Source: Butyrivibrio sp. (lineage in GTDB: Bacteria; Bacillota; Clostridia; Lachnospirales; Lachnospiraceae). From it: a stretch of 64,000 nucleotides of DNA. The notes under the pieces were generated by a model. It saw only the letters and a program-made list of their open reading frames with translations. It searched no databases and was not told where the DNA came from. The stretch spans positions 1 through 64,000 of the forward strand of contig JAAVHB010000060.1 of the NCBI GenBank assembly GCA_014799955.1. Direction: 5' to 3'. Numbering within the stretch: the first letter of the stretch is position 1; each line of letters starts with the position of its first letter. Shown one piece after another: positions 53,446 through 62,962 of the stretch. A program made the position numbers and the translations under genes.

Positions 53446-54554
53446 TAAAATACGACCTTCAGTTTTTTGCAAAGGACGGACCGGGCGGAGCAAAGACCGA
53501 GCCCGCCAGCCAGAAAAAGCTCGACGACGCCCGCAAAAAAGGACAGGTAGCCAAAAGTAAGGATTTAAGCGGTTCGGTAATTCTGCTTGCTTTTTTCATA
53601 ATCCTCAGGGTATATGTTGCATCAATGGGCAAAAGCCTGATGTCGGGTTTTAGGGAAACCTACACGAAAATCGGTGATTTGTCCGGCGCAAGCATTGAAT
53701 TTGATTCCGTGGGAAGGTATCTGACTTCTTTTATAAAAAGCGGTCTGCTCGATATCATTGTTATATTGCTGCCGATACTCGCGGTCGGTTTTGTACTTTC
53801 ATTTGTGATGGACCTTGTTCAGGTAAAGTGGAAGGTCAGCACCGAACCGATGAAACCCAAATTGGATAAATTCAATCCGATTAACGGCGTAAAGCGTCTT
53901 TTCAGCGTTAAAACGCTTGTTCAGCTTTTAAAGCAGATTGTGGTAGTTGTCGTATGCGTGATTGTGGCATATAATAAGCTTAAGGACCAAATCGGACTGA
54001 TATTCAATATGTATGATATGTCGCTCGGCGCGGTAGTCGCCGTGATGGGTGAAATTATACTGGATTTGGGAATTACGATAAGCATTGTCTATCTGATAGT
54101 GGGAATCGCTGATTACATCTTTGAAAAATTCAAATTCAAGGATGACATGAAAATGACCAAGCAGGAGGTCAAGGACGAATATAAGGACACCGAGGGAAGC
54201 CCGGATGTTAAGGGCAAGCAGAGGCGGCGTATGCAGGAGGCGTCAAGGCGCAGAATGATGCAGGCCGTACCCGAGGCGGACGTCGTAATTACCAACCCCA
54301 CGCATTTTGCGGTAGCGCTCAAATATGAGCCGGATTCCGGACGCGCTCCCGTGGTAGTTGCCAAGGGCGAGGATTATCTGGCACTTAAGATTAAAGAGGC
54401 GGCAAAGGAAAACGATGTTGAGATTGTAGAAAACAAGCCTCTTGCCAGAATGATTTATTATAACGTAGAACTTGGCATGGAAATTCCGCAGGAGCTGTAT
54501 CAGGCGGTTGCGGAGGTTCTGGCGTTTGTATGGAAGCTTAAGAATAAAATTTAG
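53442..54554 (+). CDS. flhB: Flagellar export protein FlhB
   Basis: FlhB receives the FliK signal and changes export specificity after self-cleavage. The 370 residues have four transmembrane helices. The autocleavage motif N-P-T-H is at about residues 285-288 in V-V-I-T-N-P-T-H-F-A-V-A-L. The end P-Q-E-L-Y-Q-A-V-A-E-V-L-A-F-V is typical. The N-terminus reads D-L-Q-F-F-A-K-D-G-P-G-G. Confidence 0.97.
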   Translation: MIKYDLQFFAKDGPGGAKTEPASQKKLDDARKKGQVAKSKDLSGSVILLAFFIILRVYVASMGKSLMSGFRETYTKIGDLSGASIEFDSVGRYLTSFIKSGLLDIIVILLPILAVGFVLSFVMDLVQVKWKVSTEPMKPKLDKFNPINGVKRLFSVKTLVQLLKQIVVVVVCVIVAYNKLKDQIGLIFNMYDMSLGAVVAVMGEIILDLGITISIVYLIVGIADYIFEKFKFKDDMKMTKQEVKDEYKDTEGSPDVKGKQRRRMQEASRRRMMQAVPEADVVITNPTHFAVALKYEPDSGRAPVVVAKGEDYLALKIKEAAKENDVEIVENKPLARMIYYNVELGMEIPQELYQAVAEVLAFVWKLKNKI

Positions 54555-54601
54555 TTTTGCTCCGAAGGACAGAAGCGAAACGGAAAGGAGTACACGGCAT
54601 A

Positions 54602-56641
54602 ATGAAGTTCAAAAAGACGGATTTGTTTATAGGAATATACCTTCTGACAGCGATTGTAAGTCTTTTTATTTCCGTCCCCTCAGGGCTTCTGGATGTTTTG
54701 ATGGCAATAAATATATCGGTTGCCATGGTAATTCTTTTTACCGCGCTGTACTCCAAGGAGGCGCTTGATATGCAGGCGTTTCCCACGATACTTTTGTTTA
54801 CGACCATTTTCAGAATAGGACTTAACGTGTCCTCGACGAAGCTCATCTTAAGTACGGGAAATCCCGGAAAGGTCGTTGTGGCGTTCGGACAGTTCGTCGC
54901 TAGAAACGATATGGTGCTTGGCTTTGTCGTATTCATAATACTGCTGATTGTGCAGTTTGTGGTTATAAATAAAGGCTCGGAGCGTGTATCCGAGGTAACG
55001 GCGCGATTCACTCTCGATGCGATGCCCGGTAAACAGATGGCGATAGACGCCGACCTCAACACCGGAGCAATCACCGACAAAGAGGCGAGGGAGAGGCGTG
55101 AAAAGATTCAGCAGGAATCGACCTTCTTCGGAGCCATGGACGGTGCTACCAAGTACGTAAAGGGAGACGCGACGGCGGGTCTTATAATTACCGTAATCAA
55201 CCTTGTCGGCGGACTTCTGATGGGAGTTATGCGTCAGGGAATGGAGATTACGGAGGCGCTTAACCAATATGCGCTGCTTACAATAGGTGACGGACTTGTC
55301 AGCCAGATACCCTCGCTTCTCATATCGCTTTCGACCGGTATCCTCGTAACAAAGGCTTCAAAGGGCGAGGAGCTTCCGGACGAGATTATGGGAGAGCTTT
55401 TCGCTTTGCCGAAGGTGCTTATGATCGTCGGCGTTACGCTGGCGCTTCTAGGTATCGCGACGCCGCTGCCCGCACTGATATTTATTCCGATAGGAGCGGC
55501 GCTCTTTATATGGGGACTTGTTTCAAACCGCAAGAAGTCCGTCAAGGAAATCGAGGAGGAAGTCGAAGAGGAAGTCGAGGAGGCTCAGGAAACCAGAAAG
55601 CTGGAGAATGTCGTTTCGCTTTTGCAGGTTGACCCGATTGAGCTTGAGTTCGGATACGGCATAATTCCTCTGGCAGATGTAAATCAGGGCGGAGATTTGC
55701 TTGACCGCGTTGTAATGATAAGGCGGCAGGTGGCTTTAGAGCTTGGTACCGTCGTGCCGATAATAAGATTAAGGGATAACATTCAGCTTAATCCGAATCA
55801 GTACATTATAAAAATAAAGGGTATACAGGTCAGCGAGGGTGAAATCCTTTTTGACCATTACATGGCGATGAATCCCGGCTTTGTCGAGGAGGAGATTACG
55901 GGTATCCCGACCTTCGAGCCTTCGTTCCACCTCCCGGCAATATGGATTACGGAGAATCAGAGAGAAAGGGCGGAATCGCTCGGATATACGGTTGTTGACC
56001 CTCCTTCGATTATAGCGACGCATCTTACAGAGATTATCAAATCCCATATTGCGGAGCTGCTTACAAGACAGGATACGCAGAACCTTATCAACAACCTCAA
56101 GGAAAACAATCCCACGCTTGTTGACGAGCTTGTACCCAAGCTTATGGGAGTCGGAGAAATCCAGAAGGTGCTTCAGAATCTTTTGGAGGAGGGCATTTCA
56201 ATAAGGGATTTGCTTACGATTTTTGAAACTCTTGCGGATCACGCGGGCGTTACGAGGGATACGGACGTACTTACCGAATATACGCGTCAGAGCCTCAAAC
56301 GCGCCATATCCAACAAGTTTTTTGTCGCAAGCGAGATTACGAGTGTCATAACGCTTGATCCCACGCTTGAGCAGGAAATTATGAATTCGGTTAAGCAGAC
56401 CGAACAGGGTGCGTATATTAATCTTTCTCCCGACAGGGTAAGGAATATAATAAACGCGGTGCAGGCTGAAGCAGCCAAGCTTGAGGAGATGGGCAAAACG
56501 CCGATAGTCATTACGTCTCCTATAGTAAGAATGTATTTTAAACGACTGACCAATGATTATATAAAGGATCTTATTGTAGTGTCCTACAATGAGGTTGAAT
56601 CAGATGTGGAGCTCCAGTCGGTTGGGATGGTGACAGCATAG
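54602..56641 (+). CDS. flhA: Flagellar export protein FlhA
   Basis: FlhA is the nonameric export-gate ring that docks chaperone-substrate complexes. ATG 54602, after AAAGGAG, gives 679 residues, with the open frame extending upstream without a binding site. The first 310 residues hold about eight transmembrane helices and the FHIPEP signature region (R-F-T-L-D-A-M-P-G-K-Q-M-A-I-D). The cytoplasmic nonamer domain has V-P-I-I-R-L-R-D, P-A-I-W-I and D-E-L-V-P-K-L. This latter domain has a counterpart in the HTH protein at 7970. Confidence 0.97.
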   Translation: MKFKKTDLFIGIYLLTAIVSLFISVPSGLLDVLMAINISVAMVILFTALYSKEALDMQAFPTILLFTTIFRIGLNVSSTKLILSTGNPGKVVVAFGQFVARNDMVLGFVVFIILLIVQFVVINKGSERVSEVTARFTLDAMPGKQMAIDADLNTGAITDKEARERREKIQQESTFFGAMDGATKYVKGDATAGLIITVINLVGGLLMGVMRQGMEITEALNQYALLTIGDGLVSQIPSLLISLSTGILVTKASKGEELPDEIMGELFALPKVLMIVGVTLALLGIATPLPALIFIPIGAALFIWGLVSNRKKSVKEIEEEVEEEVEEAQETRKLENVVSLLQVDPIELEFGYGIIPLADVNQGGDLLDRVVMIRRQVALELGTVVPIIRLRDNIQLNPNQYIIKIKGIQVSEGEILFDHYMAMNPGFVEEEITGIPTFEPSFHLPAIWITENQRERAESLGYTVVDPPSIIATHLTEIIKSHIAELLTRQDTQNLINNLKENNPTLVDELVPKLMGVGEIQKVLQNLLEEGISIRDLLTIFETLADHAGVTRDTDVLTEYTRQSLKRAISNKFFVASEITSVITLDPTLEQEIMNSVKQTEQGAYINLSPDRVRNIINAVQAEAAKLEEMGKTPIVITSPIVRMYFKRLTNDYIKDLIVVSYNEVESDVELQSVGMVTA

Positions 56642-56642
56642 T

Positions 56643-57875
56643 ATGATAGTAAAAAAGTACACGGGCAGCAGCGAGACTGAAGCTGTGATGAAAGCAAAAG
56701 AGGATCTCGGCTCCAACGCGGTTGTCCTTAATGTCAGAAGTATGAAGCAGCGAGGCTTCGCGAAATTATTCAAAAAAGATTTTATTGAAATAACAGCGGC
56801 TTTGGAGGAACGGGATTTCGAGCAGAATGTAAACAGCAAAAAGCCGACATTTTCTCAGGCGCGCGACGAGGCGGTTCAGAAGCAGAATTCCAAAATAGAT
56901 TTACGCGCCGACGATACGAGCGCGGTTCCGCCGGTTTCGGTGCATAAGGCGGAAACCATTGAGCATAAGCTTGACAGCCTTCACGATATGCTGCGCAACC
57001 AGATGGTAAAGGAGGAGGAAGCTCCCCGGGATACGCGTGAAACCGTTCCCGAGAATACGGGAAGGGAGAACACCGCCAACTTCAAGTCGCTCAAGCTTAT
57101 TTATAACAAGCTGATAGAAAACGAGGTGGACGAAAAGTACGCCAACGCCATAATCAACGATATAGAAAGCTCGCTCAAAAAGGAATCGAACCTTGACAGC
57201 ATACTGGCATCGGTCTACCAGAAAATCATACTTAAGCTCGGAGAGCCGGAGGGGATTGAGAACAACGGCAGGCGCAAGGTTGTGTTTTTCGTCGGACCTA
57301 CGGGCGTAGGCAAGACGACCACAATAGCAAAGCTGGCGTCAGATGTGAAAATTCGCCAGAACTGCAAGGTCGCGATGATTACGGCGGATACATACAGAAT
57401 AGCGGCGGTAGAGCAGCTTAATACATATGCCAATATACTGGACGTTCCGGTCAGCGTAATTTACAGTCCGAGCGAGATAACGGAAGCGCTTGAGGACTTG
57501 TCGGATTACGAAATGATTTTTATAGACACGGCGGGGCGTTCGCACAAAAACGAGGAGCAGCGCAGAGAACTGATGGAAATGATTGACAATGTCAGGAACT
57601 CGTTTGAGGATACCGAGGTGCTGGTTTTCCTTGTTTTAAGCGTTACGACCAAATACAGGGATATTATAAGTATATGTGACGCTTATAAAGGGCTCAGCGG
57701 ATACAGGCTTTTGTTTACCAAGATTGACGAAACCAATTCGTTGGGCAATATACTGAATATAAAGCTATACACACAGGAACCTTTGTCATACATGACTTAC
57801 GGACAGAACGTACCCGATGATATTGAGCGAGCCGATGTTCAGAAGCTTGCCAAGAGTCTTCTGGGAGGCGAATAG
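56643..57875 (+). CDS. flhF: Signal-recognition-particle-like GTPase FlhF
   Basis: FlhF helps place and number flagella. The 410 residues have a basic N-terminal domain, a low-complexity middle (about 75-150) and an SRP-type NG domain with Walker A G-P-T-G-V-G-K-T-T near residue 218, D-T-A-G-R-S and T-K-I-D-E-T. It follows flhA after one base and is paired with flhG, its usual regulator. Confidence 0.96.
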   Translation: MIVKKYTGSSETEAVMKAKEDLGSNAVVLNVRSMKQRGFAKLFKKDFIEITAALEERDFEQNVNSKKPTFSQARDEAVQKQNSKIDLRADDTSAVPPVSVHKAETIEHKLDSLHDMLRNQMVKEEEAPRDTRETVPENTGRENTANFKSLKLIYNKLIENEVDEKYANAIINDIESSLKKESNLDSILASVYQKIILKLGEPEGIENNGRRKVVFFVGPTGVGKTTTIAKLASDVKIRQNCKVAMITADTYRIAAVEQLNTYANILDVPVSVIYSPSEITEALEDLSDYEMIFIDTAGRSHKNEEQRRELMEMIDNVRNSFEDTEVLVFLVLSVTTKYRDIISICDAYKGLSGYRLLFTKIDETNSLGNILNIKLYTQEPLSYMTYGQNVPDDIERADVQKLAKSLLGGE

Positions 57876-57902
57876 GCCGCGGGGATACACGGAGGTAGTA
57901 TA

Positions 57903-58787
57903 ATGGACCAGGCAGAAAAACTACGGGCTATTATTAAACAACAGAATCAGGTAAGCACTTCAAGTACCAGAATCATTACGGTTACAAGCGGTAAGGGCGG
58001 TGTCGGCAAATCCAGTACTTCGATTAATCTTGCGCTGCAATTCCGAAGAGAAGGCAAAAGAGTGCTTATTTTTGACGCGGATTTCGGTCTGGCGAATATA
58101 GAGGTAATGTTCGGCGTGATTCCGAAATATACTCTCGCCGACATTATGTTCAAGGGTAGGGAGATTAAGGAGATTATCACCGAAGGACCCGAGGGCGTTA
58201 TGTTTGTGTCCGGAGGCTCGGGAATCGCCAAGCTTGTCAATCTCGACCACGAGCAGGTGAAGCGGCTTGTACATAAGCTGTCCGATCTTGAAGATATCGC
58301 CGATGTTATAATTGTAGATACCGGAGCGGGAATATCCTCGTCGGTTCTTGAGTTTGTGGCATCAAGTCCGGAGGTACTTCTTGTAACCACGCCGGAGCCC
58401 ACTTCTATAACGGATTCGTACGCGCTTTTAAAGGCGCTTGCCATGCATCAGGATTTTGACAGAGATTCCGTAAAAATAAACGTGATTGCCAACAAGGTAA
58501 GCTCCGCTGCCGAGAGTAAGGCGGTTTACGAAAAACTTTCCGCCGTTGTGCAGCGGTTTTTGGGAATAGAGCTGATATATCTGGGCGACGTCCCTTTTGA
58601 CTCAAATATTACAAGAGCTGTTATGAAGCAGAAGCCGGTGTCGATTGCGTATCCCTCGTCCAATCCGGCAAAGGCTTTCCGTGCGATAAGCGAGAGGCTT
58701 ATAAACGGAGATGACTGCGTAACCGTGGAAAAAAAGGGCGTTTCGTATTTCTTTAGCAAAGTGTTTGAAACCCGGAGAAGAAAATAG
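57903..58787 (+). CDS. flhG: MinD-like ATPase FlhG (YlxH/FleN)
   Basis: FlhG limits flagellar number by acting on FlhF. The 294 residues have the deviant Walker A T-S-G-K-G-G-V-G-K-S-S near residue 30, D-A-D-F-G-L-A-N (Walker A') and V-D-T-G-A-G-I. The N-terminal A-E-K-L-R helix resembles the FlhF-activating motif (D-Q-A-x-x-L-R). A C-terminal amphipathic helix (S-Y-F-F-S-K-V-F) could bind the membrane. Confidence 0.95.
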   Translation: MDQAEKLRAIIKQQNQVSTSSTRIITVTSGKGGVGKSSTSINLALQFRREGKRVLIFDADFGLANIEVMFGVIPKYTLADIMFKGREIKEIITEGPEGVMFVSGGSGIAKLVNLDHEQVKRLVHKLSDLEDIADVIIVDTGAGISSSVLEFVASSPEVLLVTTPEPTSITDSYALLKALAMHQDFDRDSVKINVIANKVSSAAESKAVYEKLSAVVQRFLGIELIYLGDVPFDSNITRAVMKQKPVSIAYPSSNPAKAFRAISERLINGDDCVTVEKKGVSYFFSKVFETRRRK

Positions 58788-58797
58788 GAGGTTTTGC

Positions 58798-59529
58798 ATG
58801 ATTGACAATCTGATTTCAGAGGGCGACAAAATTGATTTCAGGGATATTCTGACTGAGGAGCAGGTGAATGACGGAATATCACCAAATGTATATGTGAGTC
58901 AGGTGCTGGATTTTACGGAAAACGGCAATCTGATGGTAGCCATGCCCATGAGGCAGAGGAATTTTGTTCCGCTGTCAAAGGGACAGCAGTATGAGGTTTT
59001 CTTTTATACGCATAAGGGGCTTTATCAGAGTATTGCCGTTATTGTGGACAGATTCAAATCGGGCAACATATACTCTATGGAGATTTCGCTTATGTCGGAG
59101 CTCCGGAAATATCAGAGGCGTCAGTATTACAGGCTTGAAAAATCGATTGCGGTAAAATACGCGCAGATTACCGAGGAGGAATATAATTTTTTCCTCAATG
59201 AGCATACAGTGCCGAAACGCTTGCAGACGGCGGTAGATTTCTGCGACGGAACAAGTCTTGATATAAGCGGCGGCGGACTCAGGTTTATGGGCAGCAAAAA
59301 AATAGAAAAGGCAAGGAAGCTTGTTGTGCAGTTTGATATTGTCAGCTCAAACGGACCGATAAGATACTGCCTGCCCGCCAAGGTTATAATGTCCTTCGAG
59401 CTTCCGGACAGAATAAGCTGCTTTGAACACAGAATAGAGTTTTCCGGTATTTCCAGAGACAGCAGGGAACTTCTGATTAAGTATATATTTGAAGAAGAAA
59501 GAAAGATGAGAAAGAACGGAAAGTATTAA
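58798..59529 (+). CDS. YcgR-like PilZ-domain c-di-GMP receptor
   Basis: ATG 58798 has AGGAGG six bases upstream and gives 243 residues. The N-terminal part (about 25-100) resembles a YcgR-N beta barrel. The C-terminal PilZ domain has Arg108-x3-Arg112 in Q-R-R-Q-Y-Y-R and Asp155-x-Ser157-x2-Gly160 in D-I-S-G-G-G, the full c-di-GMP-binding pattern. YcgR-type proteins brake the motor when c-di-GMP rises. The position inside the fla/che operon, after flhG, fits a motor-brake or PilB-related role. Confidence 0.9.
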   Translation: MIDNLISEGDKIDFRDILTEEQVNDGISPNVYVSQVLDFTENGNLMVAMPMRQRNFVPLSKGQQYEVFFYTHKGLYQSIAVIVDRFKSGNIYSMEISLMSELRKYQRRQYYRLEKSIAVKYAQITEEEYNFFLNEHTVPKRLQTAVDFCDGTSLDISGGGLRFMGSKKIEKARKLVVQFDIVSSNGPIRYCLPAKVIMSFELPDRISCFEHRIEFSGISRDSRELLIKYIFEEERKMRKNGKY

Positions 59530-59535
59530 AGCGTA

Positions 59536-59589
59536 GTCCCGTTCGGCACAAAGCGGAAAGTCCCGTTCGGCACGAGGTGTCTCGCGGGA
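59536..59589. repeat. Intergenic hairpin repeats upstream of cheB
   Basis: GTCCCGTTCGGCAC occurs at 59536-59549 and 59560-59573. The second copy forms a hairpin: TCCCG (59561-59565) with CGGGA (59585-59589), and inner GGCAC/GTGTC with one G-T pair. The 102-base gap before cheB also has its AAAGGAG binding site. The same element appears twice before cheW. Confidence 0.75.
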
Positions 59590-59631
59590 GTGTCAGTGCC
59601 TAGCGGTTATTGTTAAAGGAGAATTTATAAA

Positions 59632-60798
59632 GTGGGCAGAAAATTTTTGATAATTGATGACTCTGCACTCATGAGAAGGGTTATATCTGATATAATAAAG
59701 CAAAACAGTGAATACGAAGTATTGGATTTTGCGGTTGACGGAGTTGCGGGTTTTGATAAGCTTGTGCTTCATCCGGGATATTATGATTTGGTAATCCTTG
59801 ACATCAATATGCCGAAGATGAACGGACTTGAGCTTCTTGAAATGCTTCAGAAAAATCATATGCGTGAAGCGGTCGTTGTTGTCAGCACCGTTGCCAAGGA
59901 GGGCGCGAAGGAAACAATGCGCGCGCTTGAGTTGGGGGCGCTTGACTTTGTTACCAAGCCCGAGAATTTTTACGAGGTAAAGGGCGAGGGCTTCAGAACC
60001 CACATAGTCAACATGATTGAGGTTGTGGCAGGCAAGGATCTTAACCGGAAGTCGCTTACGGCGGTTCCGGGCGCGGTTTCGTCAAGGTCTTTGCTCAAAA
60101 ATGTAATGACTGAGCCTCAAAGGAAAAGTACGACGGAGTTAAAGCAGCCTGCGTCAAAACCGGATTCGGACGGTATGGATGCGGTTATCAAAAAAGCGGC
60201 GAACATAAAGCGGGGCAAATCAAAGCTTGTCGCGATTGCGTGTTCCACGGGCGGTCCGAAATCTCTGCAGCAGGTAGTACCCATGCTGCCCGCCGAGCTT
60301 GACGCGGGAGTGGTTCTTGTACAGCATATGCCTAAGGGCTTTACGGCGTCTTTGGCGTCGCGTCTGAATGCTCTCGGAAGCATAAAGGTTACCGAGGCGG
60401 CGGACGGAGATGTTATCGAGAAGGGGCATGTGTATATAGCTCCCGGAGGTATGCATATAAAGGTCGAGAAGACATCAAAAGGGCATATAATAAGATATTC
60501 CGACGAGCCTCCGGTTGACGCACTTAAACCCTGTGCCAATATTATGTATGAATCACTGAAGGATTCTGACTTTGACGAGATAACCTGTGTCGTGCTCACG
60601 GGAATGGGAGCCGACGGAACCAGAGGAATCAAGGCTCTGGCTGATGCGCGCAGAAAGATACACGTTATCGGTCAGGACGCCGAAACCTGCGTGGTGTACG
60701 GAATGCCGCGCTCAGTGGCGGAGGCGGGTCTTGTCGATGAAGTCAGACCGTTAGACCAAATAGCAAAAAGCATTATCGAAAACGTGGGGGTGTTGTAA
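59632..60798 (+). CDS. cheB: Chemotaxis protein-glutamate methylesterase CheB
   Basis: CheB removes methyl groups from, and deamidates, chemoreceptors during adaptation. The start is a GTG at 59632, with AAAGGAG about ten bases before. The receiver domain (1-125) has Asp57 in V-I-L-D-I-N-M-P. A linker leads to the catalytic domain with A-C-S-T-G-G-P-K (Ser), Q-H-M-P-K-G-F-T (His) and T-G-M-G-A-D-G (Asp). The length of 388 residues includes a long linker (about 126-185). cheA overlaps the stop. Confidence 0.95.
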   Translation: MGRKFLIIDDSALMRRVISDIIKQNSEYEVLDFAVDGVAGFDKLVLHPGYYDLVILDINMPKMNGLELLEMLQKNHMREAVVVVSTVAKEGAKETMRALELGALDFVTKPENFYEVKGEGFRTHIVNMIEVVAGKDLNRKSLTAVPGAVSSRSLLKNVMTEPQRKSTTELKQPASKPDSDGMDAVIKKAANIKRGKSKLVAIACSTGGPKSLQQVVPMLPAELDAGVVLVQHMPKGFTASLASRLNALGSIKVTEAADGDVIEKGHVYIAPGGMHIKVEKTSKGHIIRYSDEPPVDALKPCANIMYESLKDSDFDEITCVVLTGMGADGTRGIKALADARRKIHVIGQDAETCVVYGMPRSVAEAGLVDEVRPLDQIAKSIIENVGVL

Positions 60799-62864
60799 TG
60801 GACGTCAGCCAGTATCTTGAAATTTTTGTGGAGGAAACAAGGGAGCATCTGCAGACCCTGAATGAAAATCTGCTTGTTCTTGAGAAAGAGCCGGAAAATA
60901 AGGACACAATAAACGAAATTTTCCGTGCCGCCCACTCTCTTAAGGGAATGGCGGGAACAATGGGTTATAAAAGAATGCAGAATCTTACCCATAATATGGA
61001 AAATGTTTTTTCCGAAATCCGCAACGATAAAATGAAGGTTACTTCAGACCTTGTGGACACACTGTTCCAGTGTCTTGACGCGCTTGAGGCGTATCTTGAC
61101 AATATTGTAAACGCCCAGGACGAGGGAACCGACGACAACGAGCCTATTGTAAAACTGCTCAACGATTTCCTTAACGGACAGGGAGGGGCAGGAGCGCAGC
61201 CGCAGGAGACTGATAAGGAACAGACGCAGGAACAGCAGTCTCCGGTTGCTGATGACAGCTTTAAGAATGTTGAATTTTCCGAATTTGAAAGACATGCGAT
61301 ACTTGAGGCATACAAAAAGGATATGCAGGCGTACGGTATCGACGTACATATTGACCCGAGCTGTATTCTCAAAGCGGCCAGGGCGTTTCTTGTGTTCAAG
61401 GCTATTGAGGCACAGGGTGAGATTATCAAGTCCGTACCTTCAACACAGGATATAGAGGACGAGAAATTTGATTTGGAATTTAAAATGTTTGTCGTGTCAA
61501 AGGAACCTCTTGAAAAGGTCGTTGACGCGGTAAAAAATGTTTTTGAAATAAAAGAAGCAACCGGAACGGTTATCACCGTAAGCGAGGAGGAGCCGAAAGA
61601 GGAAGAAAAGCAGGCTGAGGTTTCCGAGGAAAATACGGAAAAGCCGGCTGCAGAAAGTGCTCCGGCGGCTAAGCCCGCGGCAAAGGGCAAGTCCTCCGGT
61701 AAGCCGGTTGTAAACCGCTCCGTGCGTGTTGATATCGAGAAGCTTGACGTGCTTATGAATCTGGTCAGCGAGCTTATTATCGCAAAGAACGGACTCGTCG
61801 CTTCAAATACGGCTGAGCAGGTTCAGCACAGCCAGAGCTTTAACGAGCAGATTGAATACTTAGAGAGGGTTACCACGAACCTTCACGAATCGGTTATGAA
61901 CGTGCGAATGGTTCCCATCGAAACGGTTGTAAGCAGATTCCCGAGAATGATAAGGGATTTGAGCAAAAAGCTTGACAAGAAAATGGAGCTTTATATGACC
62001 GGTGAGGATACGGAGCTCGACAGGACCGTCATAGACGAAATCGGCGACCCTCTTATGCATTTGCTGCGCAACTCGGCGGATCACGGTCTTGAGAGCGCAA
62101 AGGTACGTAAGGAGAAGGGCAAGCCCGAGGTCGGCTCTATTTTCCTTGACGCATATCAGGACGGCAATAACGTAGTCATTGAGGTAAGGGATGACGGTGC
62201 CGGAATAGACGTAAACAAAATCAGAAGCAAGGCTATAGACAAGGGAACTATTACGATAGAGCAGGCGGATTCAATGACCGACAAGGAAATCATTGAGCTG
62301 CTTTTCAAGCCCAGCTTCTCCACGGCGGAGAAGATAACGGACGTTTCGGGAAGAGGCGTCGGACTTGACGTTGTTAAGTCCAAAATCGAAGCGCTTGGCG
62401 GAGACGTGGAATGTCGGAGCGTAATCGGCGAGGGAAGTACATTTACAATCAGGCTTCCTCTGACGCTTGCGATTATTCAGGCACTTATGGTAAGGCTCGG
62501 AAGCGAGCAGTATGCAATCTCGCTCGGCTCGATACAGACCGTTGAGGACATTCCCGTTGAGGATGTGAAGTTTGTTCAGGGAAAGGAAGTCATCACCTTA
62601 AGAGGAACCGTAATTCCGCTTATAAGGCTCGGACAGCTGCTTGAAGTCACCGATATGGACGAGGAGCAGGAATCGCTTACCGTCGTCATCATCAAAAAGG
62701 GTGATAAGCAGGCGGGTGTTGTCGTTGACAGCCTTATCGGACAGATGGAAATAGTTATAAAATCTCTCGGAAAATACATTAATATAAATAAAATGATAAG
62801 CGGGGCCACAATTCTGGGCGACGGTGACATTGCTCTTATTATTGATGCAAACGCAATTGTATAG
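60798..62864 (+). CDS. cheA: Chemotaxis histidine kinase CheA
   Basis: CheA phosphorylates CheY and CheB in response to receptors. The 688 residues have the HPt domain with His46 in R-A-A-H-S-L-K-G-M-A-G and a P2-like region (about 155-255). A charged linker follows, then the dimerisation helices and the ATPase domain (N-S-A-D-H-G, D-D-G-A-G-I-D and G-R-G-V-G-L-D-V-V). The C-terminal CheW-like domain completes it. The start shares a base with the cheB stop (TAATG). Confidence 0.97.
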   Translation: MDVSQYLEIFVEETREHLQTLNENLLVLEKEPENKDTINEIFRAAHSLKGMAGTMGYKRMQNLTHNMENVFSEIRNDKMKVTSDLVDTLFQCLDALEAYLDNIVNAQDEGTDDNEPIVKLLNDFLNGQGGAGAQPQETDKEQTQEQQSPVADDSFKNVEFSEFERHAILEAYKKDMQAYGIDVHIDPSCILKAARAFLVFKAIEAQGEIIKSVPSTQDIEDEKFDLEFKMFVVSKEPLEKVVDAVKNVFEIKEATGTVITVSEEEPKEEEKQAEVSEENTEKPAAESAPAAKPAAKGKSSGKPVVNRSVRVDIEKLDVLMNLVSELIIAKNGLVASNTAEQVQHSQSFNEQIEYLERVTTNLHESVMNVRMVPIETVVSRFPRMIRDLSKKLDKKMELYMTGEDTELDRTVIDEIGDPLMHLLRNSADHGLESAKVRKEKGKPEVGSIFLDAYQDGNNVVIEVRDDGAGIDVNKIRSKAIDKGTITIEQADSMTDKEIIELLFKPSFSTAEKITDVSGRGVGLDVVKSKIEALGGDVECRSVIGEGSTFTIRLPLTLAIIQALMVRLGSEQYAISLGSIQTVEDIPVEDVKFVQGKEVITLRGTVIPLIRLGQLLEVTDMDEEQESLTVVIIKKGDKQAGVVVDSLIGQMEIVIKSLGKYININKMISGATILGDGDIALIIDANAIV

Positions 62865-62870
62865 TATAGG

Positions 62871-62952
62871 GAAAGTCCCGTTCGGCGCACAGCACCTCGC
62901 GGGAATGTTAGGAAAGTCCCGTTCGGCGCACAGCGCCTCGCGGGAATGTTAG
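62871..62952. repeat. 41-bp tandem hairpin repeat upstream of cheW
   Basis: Two 41-base units (62871-62911 and 62912-62952) differ at one base. Each folds as TCCCG with CGGGA around an inner stem of GGCGC with GCACC (first copy) or GCGCC (second copy, perfect). They fill almost the whole 98-base gap between cheA and cheW, and end next to the cheW binding site. Confidence 0.85.
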
Positions 62953-62962
62953 GAGGGTCAAA

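Noticed and set aside
62871..62952. Transposon ends or attachment sites
   Set aside because: There is no transposase, no target duplication and no inserted gene. It is only a tandem hairpin repeat.
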